From positions 90,121-154,120 of the forward strand of contig QKJQ01000022.1 of the NCBI GenBank assembly GCA_003249225.1: a DNA stretch of 64,000 bases, in the 5' to 3' direction. The DNA is from Clostridia bacterium (GTDB lineage: Bacteria > Bacillota > Clostridia > Lachnospirales > Lachnospiraceae). Position numbers and translations under genes: made by a program. The notes beneath the pieces are model-generated. The model worked only from the letters and a program-made list of their open reading frames with translations. It was not told where the DNA came from and made no database searches. Below are positions 48,100 to 57,711 of this stretch, piece after piece (the first letter of the stretch is position 1; every line of letters begins with the position of its first letter).

Positions 48100-48230
48100 T
48101 TTACTCCATTCCTGTGCTTTTTTATGCACAAACCTATTCATGAGATCGTTTTTCATTTCATGTTTTGCTCCACTCCTGCGCTGCTTATTCGCATAGGAAG
48201 TATGAACAGCGGGCTCCTTTATTCGAGTCC
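48097..48230 (-). repeat. Dispersed hairpin+RBS element, tandem copies 2 (48097..48137) and 3 (48159..48230)
   Basis: TTTGTGCATAAAAAAGCACAGGAATGGAGTAAAATG and CCGCTGTTCATACTTCCTATGCGAATAAGCAGCGCAGGAGTGGAGCAAAACATG. Confidence 0.7.
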
Positions 48231-48339
48231 GTATACTTTTCTGGATTTGTATTGTATGATCATGAGCCTAGTGTACCGGAATGGTTCAAAGAATGCCTTA
48301 AGCAAATGTAAAGAAAGTATAAAGTTTGATTCCTGCCCG

Positions 48340-49092
48340 CTACAGACACAGTCGGTAGCCAATTCCCCATACGGTCGTAATATACTCTTCCGGTGTGACT
48401 GCGCCAATTTTTTTCCGGATGTTGCTGATGTGCACACTGACGGTATTGTCCTCCCCATAGTACCCATTCATCCACACGGCCTCATAAAGACCTTCCTTGG
48501 AATAGACCTTTTGCGGGTGACGCAGCATCGTCTGTAAAAGGTCGAACTCTCGGACTGTCAGTTCAATTTTCTCTTGATTCACACGGACAAGACGTTCCTC
48601 AACATGCATCGTTAATTCTTTAAAGGTAAGAACTTCTTCTATGTTATTGCTGCCCGGATTTCTTTGGTCTGTCCCGGTACTGTCCACATTATATGCTGCA
48701 ACGTCGTTTTCCATGTTATAGGATGGAACCGCCGCTCCTCTTCGAAGCTGTGCTTTTATCCTTGCCACCAACTCTCTTGGTTCAAAAGGTTTTGTGATGT
48801 AATCATCCGCACCAAGCTCCAGTACATTTACCTTACTGTCAAGATCGAGTCTTGCCGTCAGTGCTATGATTGGGACCTGACTTTTTTCTCTGATTTTTGT
48901 TATCAACTGTTCTCCGCTCATTCCCGGTATCATCAGATCGCAAAGAATCAGCTGGTATTCCTCCATTGCAAAGCGCAACTGGGCCTCTGTCCCTGAAAAA
49001 GCACAGGTTGCTTCATAACCTTCCTTTTTAACAATCCGTTCTAATAATTTATTAATATCCGTATCGTCTTCCACAATTAATATTCTGCTCAT
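48340..49092 (-). CDS. OmpR-family response regulator
   Basis: MSRILIVEDDTDINKLLERIV, LILCDLMIPGMSGEQL, DDYITKPFEPRELVARIKAQLRR. Confidence 0.94.
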   Translation of the reverse strand: MSRILIVEDDTDINKLLERIVKKEGYEATCAFSGTEAQLRFAMEEYQLILCDLMIPGMSGEQLITKIREKSQVPIIALTARLDLDSKVNVLELGADDYITKPFEPRELVARIKAQLRRGAAVPSYNMENDVAAYNVDSTGTDQRNPGSNNIEEVLTFKELTMHVEERLVRVNQEKIELTVREFDLLQTMLRHPQKVYSKEGLYEAVWMNGYYGEDNTVSVHISNIRKKIGAVTPEEYITTVWGIGYRLCL

Positions 49093-49223
49093 CCTGGTCT
49101 CCCACCTGAATAATTTTTATTGAATAACTTTTTGCTTAACTTTTTGCGCATACCTATTTTTACACTCAACAATCATCTTACCATGAATTATTATTTAATA
49201 AAACACTTTGCTTACCATAAAAG

Positions 49224-49264
49224 AAAAGACTCAATGAAATACCTCTGCTTTCATTGAATCTTTT
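49224..49264 (-). terminator. Hairpin AAAAGACTCAATGAAA...TTTCATTGAATCTTTT
   Basis: Long stem downstream of the 49403 gene. Confidence 0.8.
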
Positions 49265-49402
49265 CTCTTTTCTTAATCGAAAATGCAATTTGGGTTCACG
49301 GACGGTGACTTGTCGGCCCTGCCAAACAAAGGCTTTGGTATGAAGTGAACTTTTCCTTCGTGTACCGCACCTTGTAGATTTATCGAAAACCTCATGATAA
49401 TT

Positions 49403-50710
49403 TCATTTTTGTTTCACCGGCAGCATAATCAGTATTGTCAGTCCACCCGCTGCATTCTGTGCCGCATCAATGGTCCCGCTATGCCCTTCAATGATCTGTC
49501 TGCATATGGAAAGTCCAAGCCCTGATATCTGTCTGCTCTTATCCGAGGTAAAAAAGGGTTCGAACAGATGCGGAATTTCTTCTTTTGATACCCCCACTCC
49601 ATCATCTGAGACGGAAAACGAAACCCATGAACTGCTTTTTGTGATGTCAACCGTTACATTTACCCCACCATCTTTGTTATGTCTGATCGAATTACCAAAT
49701 ATATTAGCAAATACTCTTCGGATCTTTAACAGTTCTGCTTCCAGCACCGTTTGTTCCTCGCATTGGTTTCTGATCTGTAAAGTACAGCCGTGTTCTCTGA
49801 AAAAGTCGTCGTATTCTTCTCTCAGCATTCTTTCCAGATAATGGACTGGATATGGCTGTAATTGCTGCTTGTTCACCAGTGAGGAACCAATATAGTCATC
49901 AAACTCCTCAACGATGGCTTCGATGTCCTTTGCCTGATTGTAGATAATCGAAAGATACCGGTTTTTCTTTTCCTCTGTTAAATCTTTTTTTAAGATGCGC
50001 TCACTGTATCCAAGAACTGAGGTCAGCGGAGTCTTCAGATCGTGTGATATCGATGCAATCATCCGGTTCTGATTCTTTTTTTCTTCCGAAAGGCCGTCTG
50101 CAAGCCGATAAAAACTTTGCTCTAGCTGACCGATCTCTTCTTTGCTGACTTTTCTTTTCTTATTGCTGTACCCGTCCACTCTCTGACCGCTTTTATAGAC
50201 TTTCATTTGATGGTCTAAAAGCAATAGTCTTCTTACATAGAAGAAATGTATGGTAACGGACAGTCCGGCAAAAATAAAAAAGACCACACAGATCTCGAAC
50301 AAAAATATATTCTCAAAGATGTTATGTGCCTTCAGATTCAGCAGATCCACCTCCTTCTCCACTTTTAGAAGATAATCTCCGTCCTTAAGATGAATCAGAG
50401 TGGTGACCGAATAGCCAAGATTACTCTCTGACGCTTCGTCCTGAAAGACCTGCTCTGCTGTGTTTTGAAGCGTTACCCGTAGATTGCGCTCATTTTCAAG
50501 CCCTGCAATGAATGCTTTTACATCCACAAAAAACATGTCCGCAGAATGCGACTGAATGTCTTTTGTGGTTTCTGCCACTGCTGTCTGCATGTTGGTCTGG
50601 TATAACTCGACCCTGCCCTCCAGATAAATTCGGTAGTATCCAAGGATCAAAAGGATATTTAAAATAAATGCAGCAAGCAGCAGAAGAGGAAGCTTGTATT
50701 TAATGCTCAT
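49403..50710 (-). CDS. Sensor histidine kinase
   Basis: IASISHDLKTPLTSVLGYSERIL, FANIFGNSIRHNKDGG, RQISGLGLSICRQIIEGHSG. Confidence 0.94.
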   Translation of the reverse strand: MSIKYKLPLLLLAAFILNILLILGYYRIYLEGRVELYQTNMQTAVAETTKDIQSHSADMFFVDVKAFIAGLENERNLRVTLQNTAEQVFQDEASESNLGYSVTTLIHLKDGDYLLKVEKEVDLLNLKAHNIFENIFLFEICVVFFIFAGLSVTIHFFYVRRLLLLDHQMKVYKSGQRVDGYSNKKRKVSKEEIGQLEQSFYRLADGLSEEKKNQNRMIASISHDLKTPLTSVLGYSERILKKDLTEEKKNRYLSIIYNQAKDIEAIVEEFDDYIGSSLVNKQQLQPYPVHYLERMLREEYDDFFREHGCTLQIRNQCEEQTVLEAELLKIRRVFANIFGNSIRHNKDGGVNVTVDITKSSSWVSFSVSDDGVGVSKEEIPHLFEPFFTSDKSRQISGLGLSICRQIIEGHSGTIDAAQNAAGGLTILIMLPVKQK

Positions 50711-50711
50711 G

Positions 50712-51389
50712 TCACTCCCCCCTTCTGACTAACTTATACCCAACACCCCAGACCGTCTTTATCAGCTGACTGTCCGGATCGATCTTGTCCCGCAGGTTCT
50801 TGACTGTCACAGTAACACTGCCAATGTCTGCATAGTCCATACCCCAAACTTTGTCAAAGATCTGCTCCCGTGTCATGACTTTTCCGATGTTATCAATAAA
50901 ATAGATCAATAATTGGAATTCTCTTGTGGTCAGATGGATGTATTCTCCATTTTTAACAACTTCATAATTCTCGCGAAAGATCGTAAGCTCTCCAAGGCTG
51001 ACTGCTTTGTCCTGTGCCTGTGAACTTCTCTTCTCTCTTCGAAGGTGCGCTTTCACCTTTGCTGTAAGTTCTTCGACATGGAATGGTTTTGTGATGTAGT
51101 CATCCCCGCCCATCTCAAGGCCGAGCACAGTGTCGATTGTCCGTCCCTTTGCCGTAACGAACAAAATAGGACATGAGACTTCATCTCTGATCTTCTTGCA
51201 GGTGGAAAGTCCGTCAAGCTTTGGCATCATTATATCCAGCAGTATCAGATCAAAATCTGATTTTTTTACTGCTTCCAATACCATCTCCCCGTCCGAAACG
51301 GTGGTACATATCATTCCTTCATCTTCCAGACTGTCTGCAATCAGCTGTGCTATATTTGCATCGTCATCAGCAATGAGAATTCTGGGCAT
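50712..51389 (-). CDS. OmpR-family response regulator
   Basis: MPRILIADDDANIAQLIADSL, LILLDIMMPKLDGLS, DDYITKPFHVEELTAKVKAHLRR. Confidence 0.95.
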   Translation of the reverse strand: MPRILIADDDANIAQLIADSLEDEGMICTTVSDGEMVLEAVKKSDFDLILLDIMMPKLDGLSTCKKIRDEVSCPILFVTAKGRTIDTVLGLEMGGDDYITKPFHVEELTAKVKAHLRREKRSSQAQDKAVSLGELTIFRENYEVVKNGEYIHLTTREFQLLIYFIDNIGKVMTREQIFDKVWGMDYADIGSVTVTVKNLRDKIDPDSQLIKTVWGVGYKLVRRGE

Positions 51390-51930
51390 ATCCGGTTACC
51401 TCCGTGAAATTATTTAAAATAAACACATACTCATCAATTACATCTGAAAGTTCCTCTAATGTATTTTCAATGGTTTCAACATCAAAGGTTTTTTTTGCTT
51501 TCTTCATTTTATCATTTTTTTCTTCAAACTGTTCATTAATTTTTACAATATCATCATACAGCTGATCCAGAGACTGCAGTTCTTCCTGATAAGCAGATTC
51601 TTCACTCTCATTCAGCCTGTTCGTGCATTCTTTGGTAGCCTCCTTGGCATCTTCCGCGCAGTTCCTTAGCTTTGCGAATGCCTCTTCCATTCCCAGCAGG
51701 CTGTTGGTTTTGTTCCATGAAGCTTTGATGTATTTATCCAGATATTGTGTGTTTTCTTCCAACACTGTATTTATACCGGTTACTGCCGCCTGTGTATCGT
51801 TCCACTCAAATGTGTCTGATATACCGTCTTGCAGCTCATTTCTTCTGCTGCCTGACTGCCAGAGCATTATCACAAGAAAAATGAATAGCAGTGGCAGCAA
51901 AATCAAAAGTAACATAATTCCCTTTTTCAT
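51367..51930 (-). CDS. Membrane-anchored coiled-coil protein of unknown function between ABC permease and two-component genes
   Basis: MKKGIMLLLILLPLLFIFLVIMLWQ signal-anchor followed by acidic/charged helical sequence; overlaps the RR start by 23 bp. Confidence 0.75.
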   Translation of the reverse strand: MKKGIMLLLILLPLLFIFLVIMLWQSGSRRNELQDGISDTFEWNDTQAAVTGINTVLEENTQYLDKYIKASWNKTNSLLGMEEAFAKLRNCAEDAKEATKECTNRLNESEESAYQEELQSLDQLYDDIVKINEQFEEKNDKMKKAKKTFDVETIENTLEELSDVIDEYVFILNNFTEVTGYAQNSHC

Positions 51931-51942
51931 CGGTTCGCCTCC

Positions 51943-54258
51943 TTACTCAATGCTCTTTAGTGCTTCTGTCAGTACTATGTCTTTTACCTTTTTCCGAAGC
52001 AGAAGATTGGTCAAAATAACAAAGAGCAGTGTCAGACAAACGGTTACTGCAGCCATTTTCAAATCAAATACCAAGGGCAGCCTCAGATTGTCACGGGAAA
52101 CCATTCCTGCTATGTACTCAAACAGTCCAAACCCTAACGGCAGCCCGCAGATACAACTAAAGACCGCGAGTACCAGATTCTCCACCATTGTCAGATGATT
52201 TACTTCATGCTTGTGGAAACCAAGCACCATCAAGGTCGCATACTCCCTGGTCCTTTCAAAAATACTTATGGAGGTTGTGTTGTATACCACAGTGATGGAA
52301 AGAATCGAGGCCGACACCAGAATCAAAAGAATGGTCGCATTCAGTGTCTTTAGCATTTCTTTGCTTCTGCTCACGACATCACTTTTTGTTGTTACATTTT
52401 TAATTGTGTCTGCTTCCGAAAGCGTATCAAGTGCTTTGTCAAGGTCTGCAGAATCCTGCGCCTGAACCAGTATCGTACTGGTTGATACATTCATTCCCAC
52501 ATCCTTTGCCTCTTCAAAACAAAGGTACAGCGTACTGCCGGAATATTGGTTGGAGATGTCTGTTACCAGCAGCTCATAGGAGATATCCTCAACCATCAGA
52601 ACAATGGAATCTCCGACTTCGACTTTGTTCTCTTTGGCATAGGACCCCGGAAGAATAACACTGTTCTTTTGAATAGGAAGCAGCTGTCCGTCCTCATCAA
52701 ACACAGAAACCAAACTGCTTTTTTCCTCCAGCAGCTGGTACCCCATTTCCTGACCGTTCAAAGTACCTTTCCCACTCTTTGTAAGCTCTTTCTCCTGTAC
52801 CGGAAAGGCAAAGGATACAGACTCCTTATTCTCAATTGCTTCATTGTACGTTATATTGAAATCATACTGCATCGTATCTGCATTCTGCTGCAGAACCATA
52901 AGAGCAGAGTTGCGCAGGGATACTCCGGTAAAGATCAGCATGACACTTCCTATCGTTCCAACTGCACTTAATAAAATTCTACGCTTGTTTAAGAATATAT
53001 TTCTTGCAATCAGTTTGCCTGAATAATTCAAATGCGTCCATAAGAATCCAACCTTTTCCAGAATGATCTTCTTACTTTTTGCCGGCGGTTTTGGACGCAT
53101 GGCCTGTGCCGGAATCTCCGAAAGCACCCGCTGCAGGGCAATCCATGCAGCCGTTTGGCAAAAAACAACAGCCAGTACAACCGGCACCACACAGTAGAGT
53201 GCATATATGGGTATTGGAATCTCAGGCAGTTCGAACCGATTGACGAACACCTGAATTAAAAGCTTAGGCACCAGAAGATTACCGAGCAGGGAGAACAAAA
53301 TGCCGCCCGACAAGGCTGCCAGTATGGAATAGAAAAAAAAGCTATATCGTATCGTTCGCTTTGATATGCCAATGGCTTGCATGACGGCAATCTGCATACG
53401 CTGGTTCTCGACCATCTTTGACAACGAGATAAACGCTACCAGCGCTGCCACAAAAAAGAAGATAAACGGGAATACATAAGCAATGGAACGAATCGGTGCC
53501 AGTGCTTCTCCCACCGTTGTAAAACTTGCCTGCTCTGCGCGTGTTGTTCCTGCAATGTACCCATCCATGTGTTCAGCAAAGAGTAAAATACTTTCCGGGT
53601 TCGCAGTTCTTACCAGGATTTCCTGATAGCCGAGGTCAGAAGCATACATGGATGTCATACTTTTCTCAAGTACCAGTTCCTTCACAGTGTCTTTTGTTGC
53701 ATATACTATTCCAAATGTTTTATTCACAGACGATGAACTGCCTGAATCCTTCTGCTTATACGCATACTCAGGATTCATACACAGTCCGGTCACAGTCATC
53801 GTATGATCCTTAATAACAAAGCTGCTGCCCGGTTCCAGATTGTTTAATTCTGCAAACTTGTAATCAACCATTACCTCATCTGTATCATCCGGGATGGTTC
53901 CTTCTGTCAGCAGTGAACTGTTGATTTGTGTCATACTGTGAAACCGAAGTGTCACATCCTGTCCGTCCAACGTAATCGCTTCACTGACTGTATATCTTCC
54001 TTCGGCGGTTTCAACATCTCTCTGCATCAAAAGCTTTTCAACATCGTCCGGTCCTGCATTTTGAAAAGTAAGCCACAGGTCTGCCATATGCTGGTCCTCA
54101 TAATAAGTTTCAACAGAATCATCCATGGCCCGGATCGCTGCGAACATTCCGGAGAAAAGCATTGAACCAATGGCAATAATCATGACAATCGATAAGAATT
54201 GTCCAAAATTCGATTTGATTTCACGTAGCATTCGTACCAATAATTTTTTCATTACCAC
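51943..54258 (-). CDS. FtsX/MacB-type ABC transporter permease
   Basis: LREIKSNFGQFLSIVMIIAIGSMLFSGMFAAIRAMDDSVETYY, central FtsX TM block, C-terminal NTTSISIFERTREYATLMVLGFHKHEV. Confidence 0.92.
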   Translation of the reverse strand: MVMKKLLVRMLREIKSNFGQFLSIVMIIAIGSMLFSGMFAAIRAMDDSVETYYEDQHMADLWLTFQNAGPDDVEKLLMQRDVETAEGRYTVSEAITLDGQDVTLRFHSMTQINSSLLTEGTIPDDTDEVMVDYKFAELNNLEPGSSFVIKDHTMTVTGLCMNPEYAYKQKDSGSSSSVNKTFGIVYATKDTVKELVLEKSMTSMYASDLGYQEILVRTANPESILLFAEHMDGYIAGTTRAEQASFTTVGEALAPIRSIAYVFPFIFFFVAALVAFISLSKMVENQRMQIAVMQAIGISKRTIRYSFFFYSILAALSGGILFSLLGNLLVPKLLIQVFVNRFELPEIPIPIYALYCVVPVVLAVVFCQTAAWIALQRVLSEIPAQAMRPKPPAKSKKIILEKVGFLWTHLNYSGKLIARNIFLNKRRILLSAVGTIGSVMLIFTGVSLRNSALMVLQQNADTMQYDFNITYNEAIENKESVSFAFPVQEKELTKSGKGTLNGQEMGYQLLEEKSSLVSVFDEDGQLLPIQKNSVILPGSYAKENKVEVGDSIVLMVEDISYELLVTDISNQYSGSTLYLCFEEAKDVGMNVSTSTILVQAQDSADLDKALDTLSEADTIKNVTTKSDVVSRSKEMLKTLNATILLILVSASILSITVVYNTTSISIFERTREYATLMVLGFHKHEVNHLTMVENLVLAVFSCICGLPLGFGLFEYIAGMVSRDNLRLPLVFDLKMAAVTVCLTLLFVILTNLLLRKKVKDIVLTEALKSIE

Positions 54259-54956
54259 TCCAGCTCCTCTACTTTTTTAATGGTTTCATTCAGCATAATG
54301 TCTTCAATTCTGCCGCTTTTTACACGGATGACCTTATCTGCGATCGGGGCGATCAGAGAATTGTGCGTAATCAGTATGACCGTTTTCTTGTAGGTCTGAT
54401 TTATTTCAGAAAGAAGTGACAATACCTTCTTGCCCGTTTGATAATCCAGTGCTCCGGTCGGTTCATCGCACAGCAGCAGCGCCGGATTCTTTGCCACTGC
54501 ACGAGCAATTGCAACGCGCTGCTGTTCACCACCGGACAGCTGTGTCGGGAAGTTCCCTGCACGTTCTTCCAGCCCTACCCGCAGAAGGACATCCACAGGA
54601 TCGAGGTGATCTTTGCAGGTCTCTGCGGCAAATTCCACATTCTCATATGCATTCAGATTCGAGATCAGGTTGTAGAACTGGAAGACAAATCCGACCTTTT
54701 CACGGCGGTAATTCGTCAGCTGACGATCTTTGAACTTCGAGATATTCTCCCCTCCCACCACCACTTCACCTTCACTCGCCGTATCCATACCGCCGAGGAT
54801 GTTTAAAAGTGTTGATTTCCCTGCACCCGATGCGCCAAGTATAATGACGAATTCCCCTTCCTCAATTGTAAAATTAACTTCTGACAGTGCGTGAATTCCC
54901 ACTTCACCAATTTGATATCGTTTTGATACATTCTTTACTTCTATAAAAGAACTCAT
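54252..54956 (-). CDS. MacB/LolD-type ABC transporter ATP-binding protein
   Basis: [60 protein letters not shown]. Confidence 0.96.
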   Translation of the reverse strand: MSSFIEVKNVSKRYQIGEVGIHALSEVNFTIEEGEFVIILGASGAGKSTLLNILGGMDTASEGEVVVGGENISKFKDRQLTNYRREKVGFVFQFYNLISNLNAYENVEFAAETCKDHLDPVDVLLRVGLEERAGNFPTQLSGGEQQRVAIARAVAKNPALLLCDEPTGALDYQTGKKVLSLLSEINQTYKKTVILITHNSLIAPIADKVIRVKSGRIEDIMLNETIKKVEELEW

Positions 54957-55117
54957 CTTTCTTACCTCCGGAAAATTAGTATAAAACTACTATAACGGAC
55001 AAAAATTATGAGGTAAGGGAGAAAAAATTAAGAAAAATTATTATACAGAATAACGAGAGCAGGCGCATTCAATCTGAATTCTTTTTCTTGCCTGCAGATT
55101 TTTTGCACAAAATAAAG

Positions 55118-55143
55118 AAGACCGATTCCTGTGAACCGGTCTT
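55118..55143 (-). terminator. Hairpin AAGACCGATTC-CTGT-GAACCGGTCTT
   Basis: Stem downstream of 55229, followed by CTTTATTTTG on minus strand. Confidence 0.8.
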
Positions 55144-55228
55144 TGCGGGTATCCAAATGCGGGCTTTCCATTCCCTTTCCTTGGAATCAGTGCTGATTTA
55201 GTCTTGATTTTCTCTGTTGAAAAGAATG

Positions 55229-56113
55229 TTATGCAAGGTGAGCTTCGATAAACGCTTTCATTTTCTCAATGGCATCTTTCGCCGCTTCTGATTCATATAG
55301 TGTGAACCCATGTTTTTCTGTCGGGTATTCAAAACAACTTGTGTTGCAGCCAAGCTTCTCCATTCTTTCGTATAAGGTTTTGCCTTCCCTATACAAGGAA
55401 TCCATTCCCGGAAGAATAAAAATAGCAGGAGGCAGTTTCTTTAGTATATCATCGGTTGCAAAGCATGGGGAGATAAGTGGGTCCTTGGGATCCTTCTCTC
55501 CAACGTAGCACGCATTGAATACTTTCGCTATACCGGGAGGTATGCACCCCTTTGGCTGTGGTTTACTGTCTGGATCCGTTGCAATATCAAGCGGAGGATA
55601 GTCAAGAACAAGACAGTTTAGAGAAAATGCACCTGTCTGTATAGCTTTTATACAGACCGCAAGACTTAGATTTCCCCCCGCACTGTGACCACCGATTCCA
55701 AGACTTTCTGTGTCAATGCGAAACCTTTCCTTTTCTTTACTCATGTAGAGAATTACTTCAATGATCTGATCCAATGCATCCGGGTATGGATTCTTCGGTG
55801 CTTTTGCATAGTCAATGCTTAGGATCTTATATTTTCTATCCCGTATGAATTCTTTGTTGATCACTTCATCCATTTCAGGATTTCCAAGCACAAAGCCGCC
55901 ACCATGCAGTCCGATAAACAAAGGCTTTACTTCTTTGTCCTCAAAACCATAGGTAAGTGCGCGAACGTCCCCGAATGATGTTGGGATGATAAGAACCTTT
56001 CCCTCTGTTTTTTTGCGAAGGCTGCCAATTTTTGAGTGCAGCTGATACATATTGTGAAGCCGGCGTCCCTTTCGTATGCATTTTTTATATTCTTTATCCG
56101 GTGTTTTGTTCAT
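55229..56113 (-). CDS. Alpha/beta hydrolase fold-3 (HSL-like) esterase
   Basis: FIGLHGGGFVLGNPEMD (HGGG oxyanion), LGIGGHSAGGNLSLAVCIKA (GHSAGG nucleophile), EKHGFTLYE. Confidence 0.9.
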   Translation of the reverse strand: MNKTPDKEYKKCIRKGRRLHNMYQLHSKIGSLRKKTEGKVLIIPTSFGDVRALTYGFEDKEVKPLFIGLHGGGFVLGNPEMDEVINKEFIRDRKYKILSIDYAKAPKNPYPDALDQIIEVILYMSKEKERFRIDTESLGIGGHSAGGNLSLAVCIKAIQTGAFSLNCLVLDYPPLDIATDPDSKPQPKGCIPPGIAKVFNACYVGEKDPKDPLISPCFATDDILKKLPPAIFILPGMDSLYREGKTLYERMEKLGCNTSCFEYPTEKHGFTLYESEAAKDAIEKMKAFIEAHLA

Positions 56114-56521
56114 ATATTTTCCCCCTTACGTAGAAGCTTGAATGACCAACGTTATTAGAAAATGACACTGCATTTTCTAAATATCATGAAACGATATTTT
56201 GTTAAATTGTAATTTAATATTTATGTTATTCCTTTTATTCATAGTACTTTCAGCACTTATGTAACTTTCAGCATTCCCGTAAATACTGATACTCACAGGA
56301 TAACGACAAGTCCGACCATACCTTACTTTTCATGCACCCAAAAGGATATACCGGATGCTTTTTAATACACTTGTCTTCCTCCATTTGATTTTGACCAGAC
56401 AAAGGCGAAATCCCAACTAGGATCACGTCAGACAACCTTACACGTTATGATCGCTGAATTATTTACCACTTACAGTTTCCATAGAATTGAAAGCTTATTT
56501 TGCAATCATACCTCCTCATAA

Positions 56522-57373
56522 TCAAGCAAATCTTTTGTTCTTAACATCCAGCAGATACCTTATTATATTCTCATCTTCACTTTTATTGTATTGAAAATCA
56601 AGTTCCTTTGCTACACTTTCTGCAAGGTCTCGAAACAGGTCTCCCGCTGCGAATATGGATTTCCAAAAATTATCGTAAGAAGCATCTGAATAGGTAGCGG
56701 CATACATTTCATAAAGCTCAGCCGGCAGATACCTCTTAAAGTACTTGCCCATCTTTCCGGATGATACGGCAAAATCATGTGTTATTCCTATGTACCAGCT
56801 TACCATCTGATTCAGCATATCCCGAACGTAGTGATCGAACATCTCTTTTGCATAGGGAAGTTCGTCCCGGCCAATTCCTTTTGCCACATTATTCAGGCAC
56901 CACCAGAATTCGTTGCAGGTATCAAGAAAAATTTCTTCTTGGGGCTGTTTTATGTACCAGTGTTGCTCGTCTGGTTTTATCTCCGGCAAAAACCCGCCTT
57001 TGTCAAGCAGTACAATGGCCGGTTCTCCATCATTTCTATATGGCATGAACTCAATGCTTAGATCAATACGGACACCGTCATCATATAACATCAGGTAAGT
57101 AAAGGAACCGTCTCCTACCGGTGGCAGCAATGGATGAACATTAAGTTCCGGTCGCTGAAGCACCGCGGGTATTCCAAATTTATCATTAATCCAGTTCATA
57201 TTGTTGAAAAAGGGCTTCGCATCCTCCACAAAGTACACGATGTCATAGTCCTGATATCTGTCCCTGGGTGCATTCTGATCCGCTCTTGAGCCAGTCATCA
57301 GTACCGCTTTGATCCTGTCATCTTCTTTTGCTGTTCTTACAATCATATCAAGTATATCTTTTTCCGTACGCAT
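56522..57373 (-). CDS. Aminoglycoside 6-adenylyltransferase-like (ANT(6)/AadE/AadK family) nucleotidyltransferase
   Basis: MRTEKDILDMIVRTAKEDDRIKAVLMTGSRADQNAPRDRYQDYDIVYFVED, RIDLSIEFMP, EFWWCLNNVAKGIGRDELPYAKEMFDHYVRDML. Confidence 0.88.
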   Translation of the reverse strand: MRTEKDILDMIVRTAKEDDRIKAVLMTGSRADQNAPRDRYQDYDIVYFVEDAKPFFNNMNWINDKFGIPAVLQRPELNVHPLLPPVGDGSFTYLMLYDDGVRIDLSIEFMPYRNDGEPAIVLLDKGGFLPEIKPDEQHWYIKQPQEEIFLDTCNEFWWCLNNVAKGIGRDELPYAKEMFDHYVRDMLNQMVSWYIGITHDFAVSSGKMGKYFKRYLPAELYEMYAATYSDASYDNFWKSIFAAGDLFRDLAESVAKELDFQYNKSEDENIIRYLLDVKNKRFA

Positions 57374-57645
57374 AACAGCCTCCCTTTTTTCTTACTGCTG
57401 TCCCTGTTCTCTTGATACAGCTTTCTTTGTTTCATAACAGAGTATAGCACAGAATGTTTACTATGTCTTCCTTTCAGCCCACAGGAAGGGGCAAAAATCT
57501 CCTGTTCCTTTAATGCTTGTCCCTATTGAAGAAAATTTATTTTTCTCTTGACTTTTTCTTCCGCTGTTCATATACTGTGCATGTGGATATATACAGTTAT
57601 GCAAACAGGATACGTTTTCAACCAATCCGATGTATGCTTCCACCT

Positions 57646-57678
57646 GTATGAGCATGTATAACCAGCTTTTGCTCATAC
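57646..57678. promoter_or_regulatory. Inverted repeat GTATGAGC-N17-GCTCATAC upstream of the ABC/GntR operon
   Basis: Perfect 8-bp arms about 34 bp 5' of the 57712 ATG. Confidence 0.5.
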
Positions 57679-57711
57679 GGTTCAGAAAACAAGACAGGAA
57701 CGAGGTACACA

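Noticed and set aside
45381-49092. Lantibiotic biosynthesis cluster
   Set aside because: Only resistance/immunity-type ABC and two-component genes; no LanB/LanC/LanM or precursor peptide was seen.
51623-52198. 191-aa plus-strand ORF
   Set aside because: Overlaps antisense the coiled-coil and FtsX genes; no supporting features.
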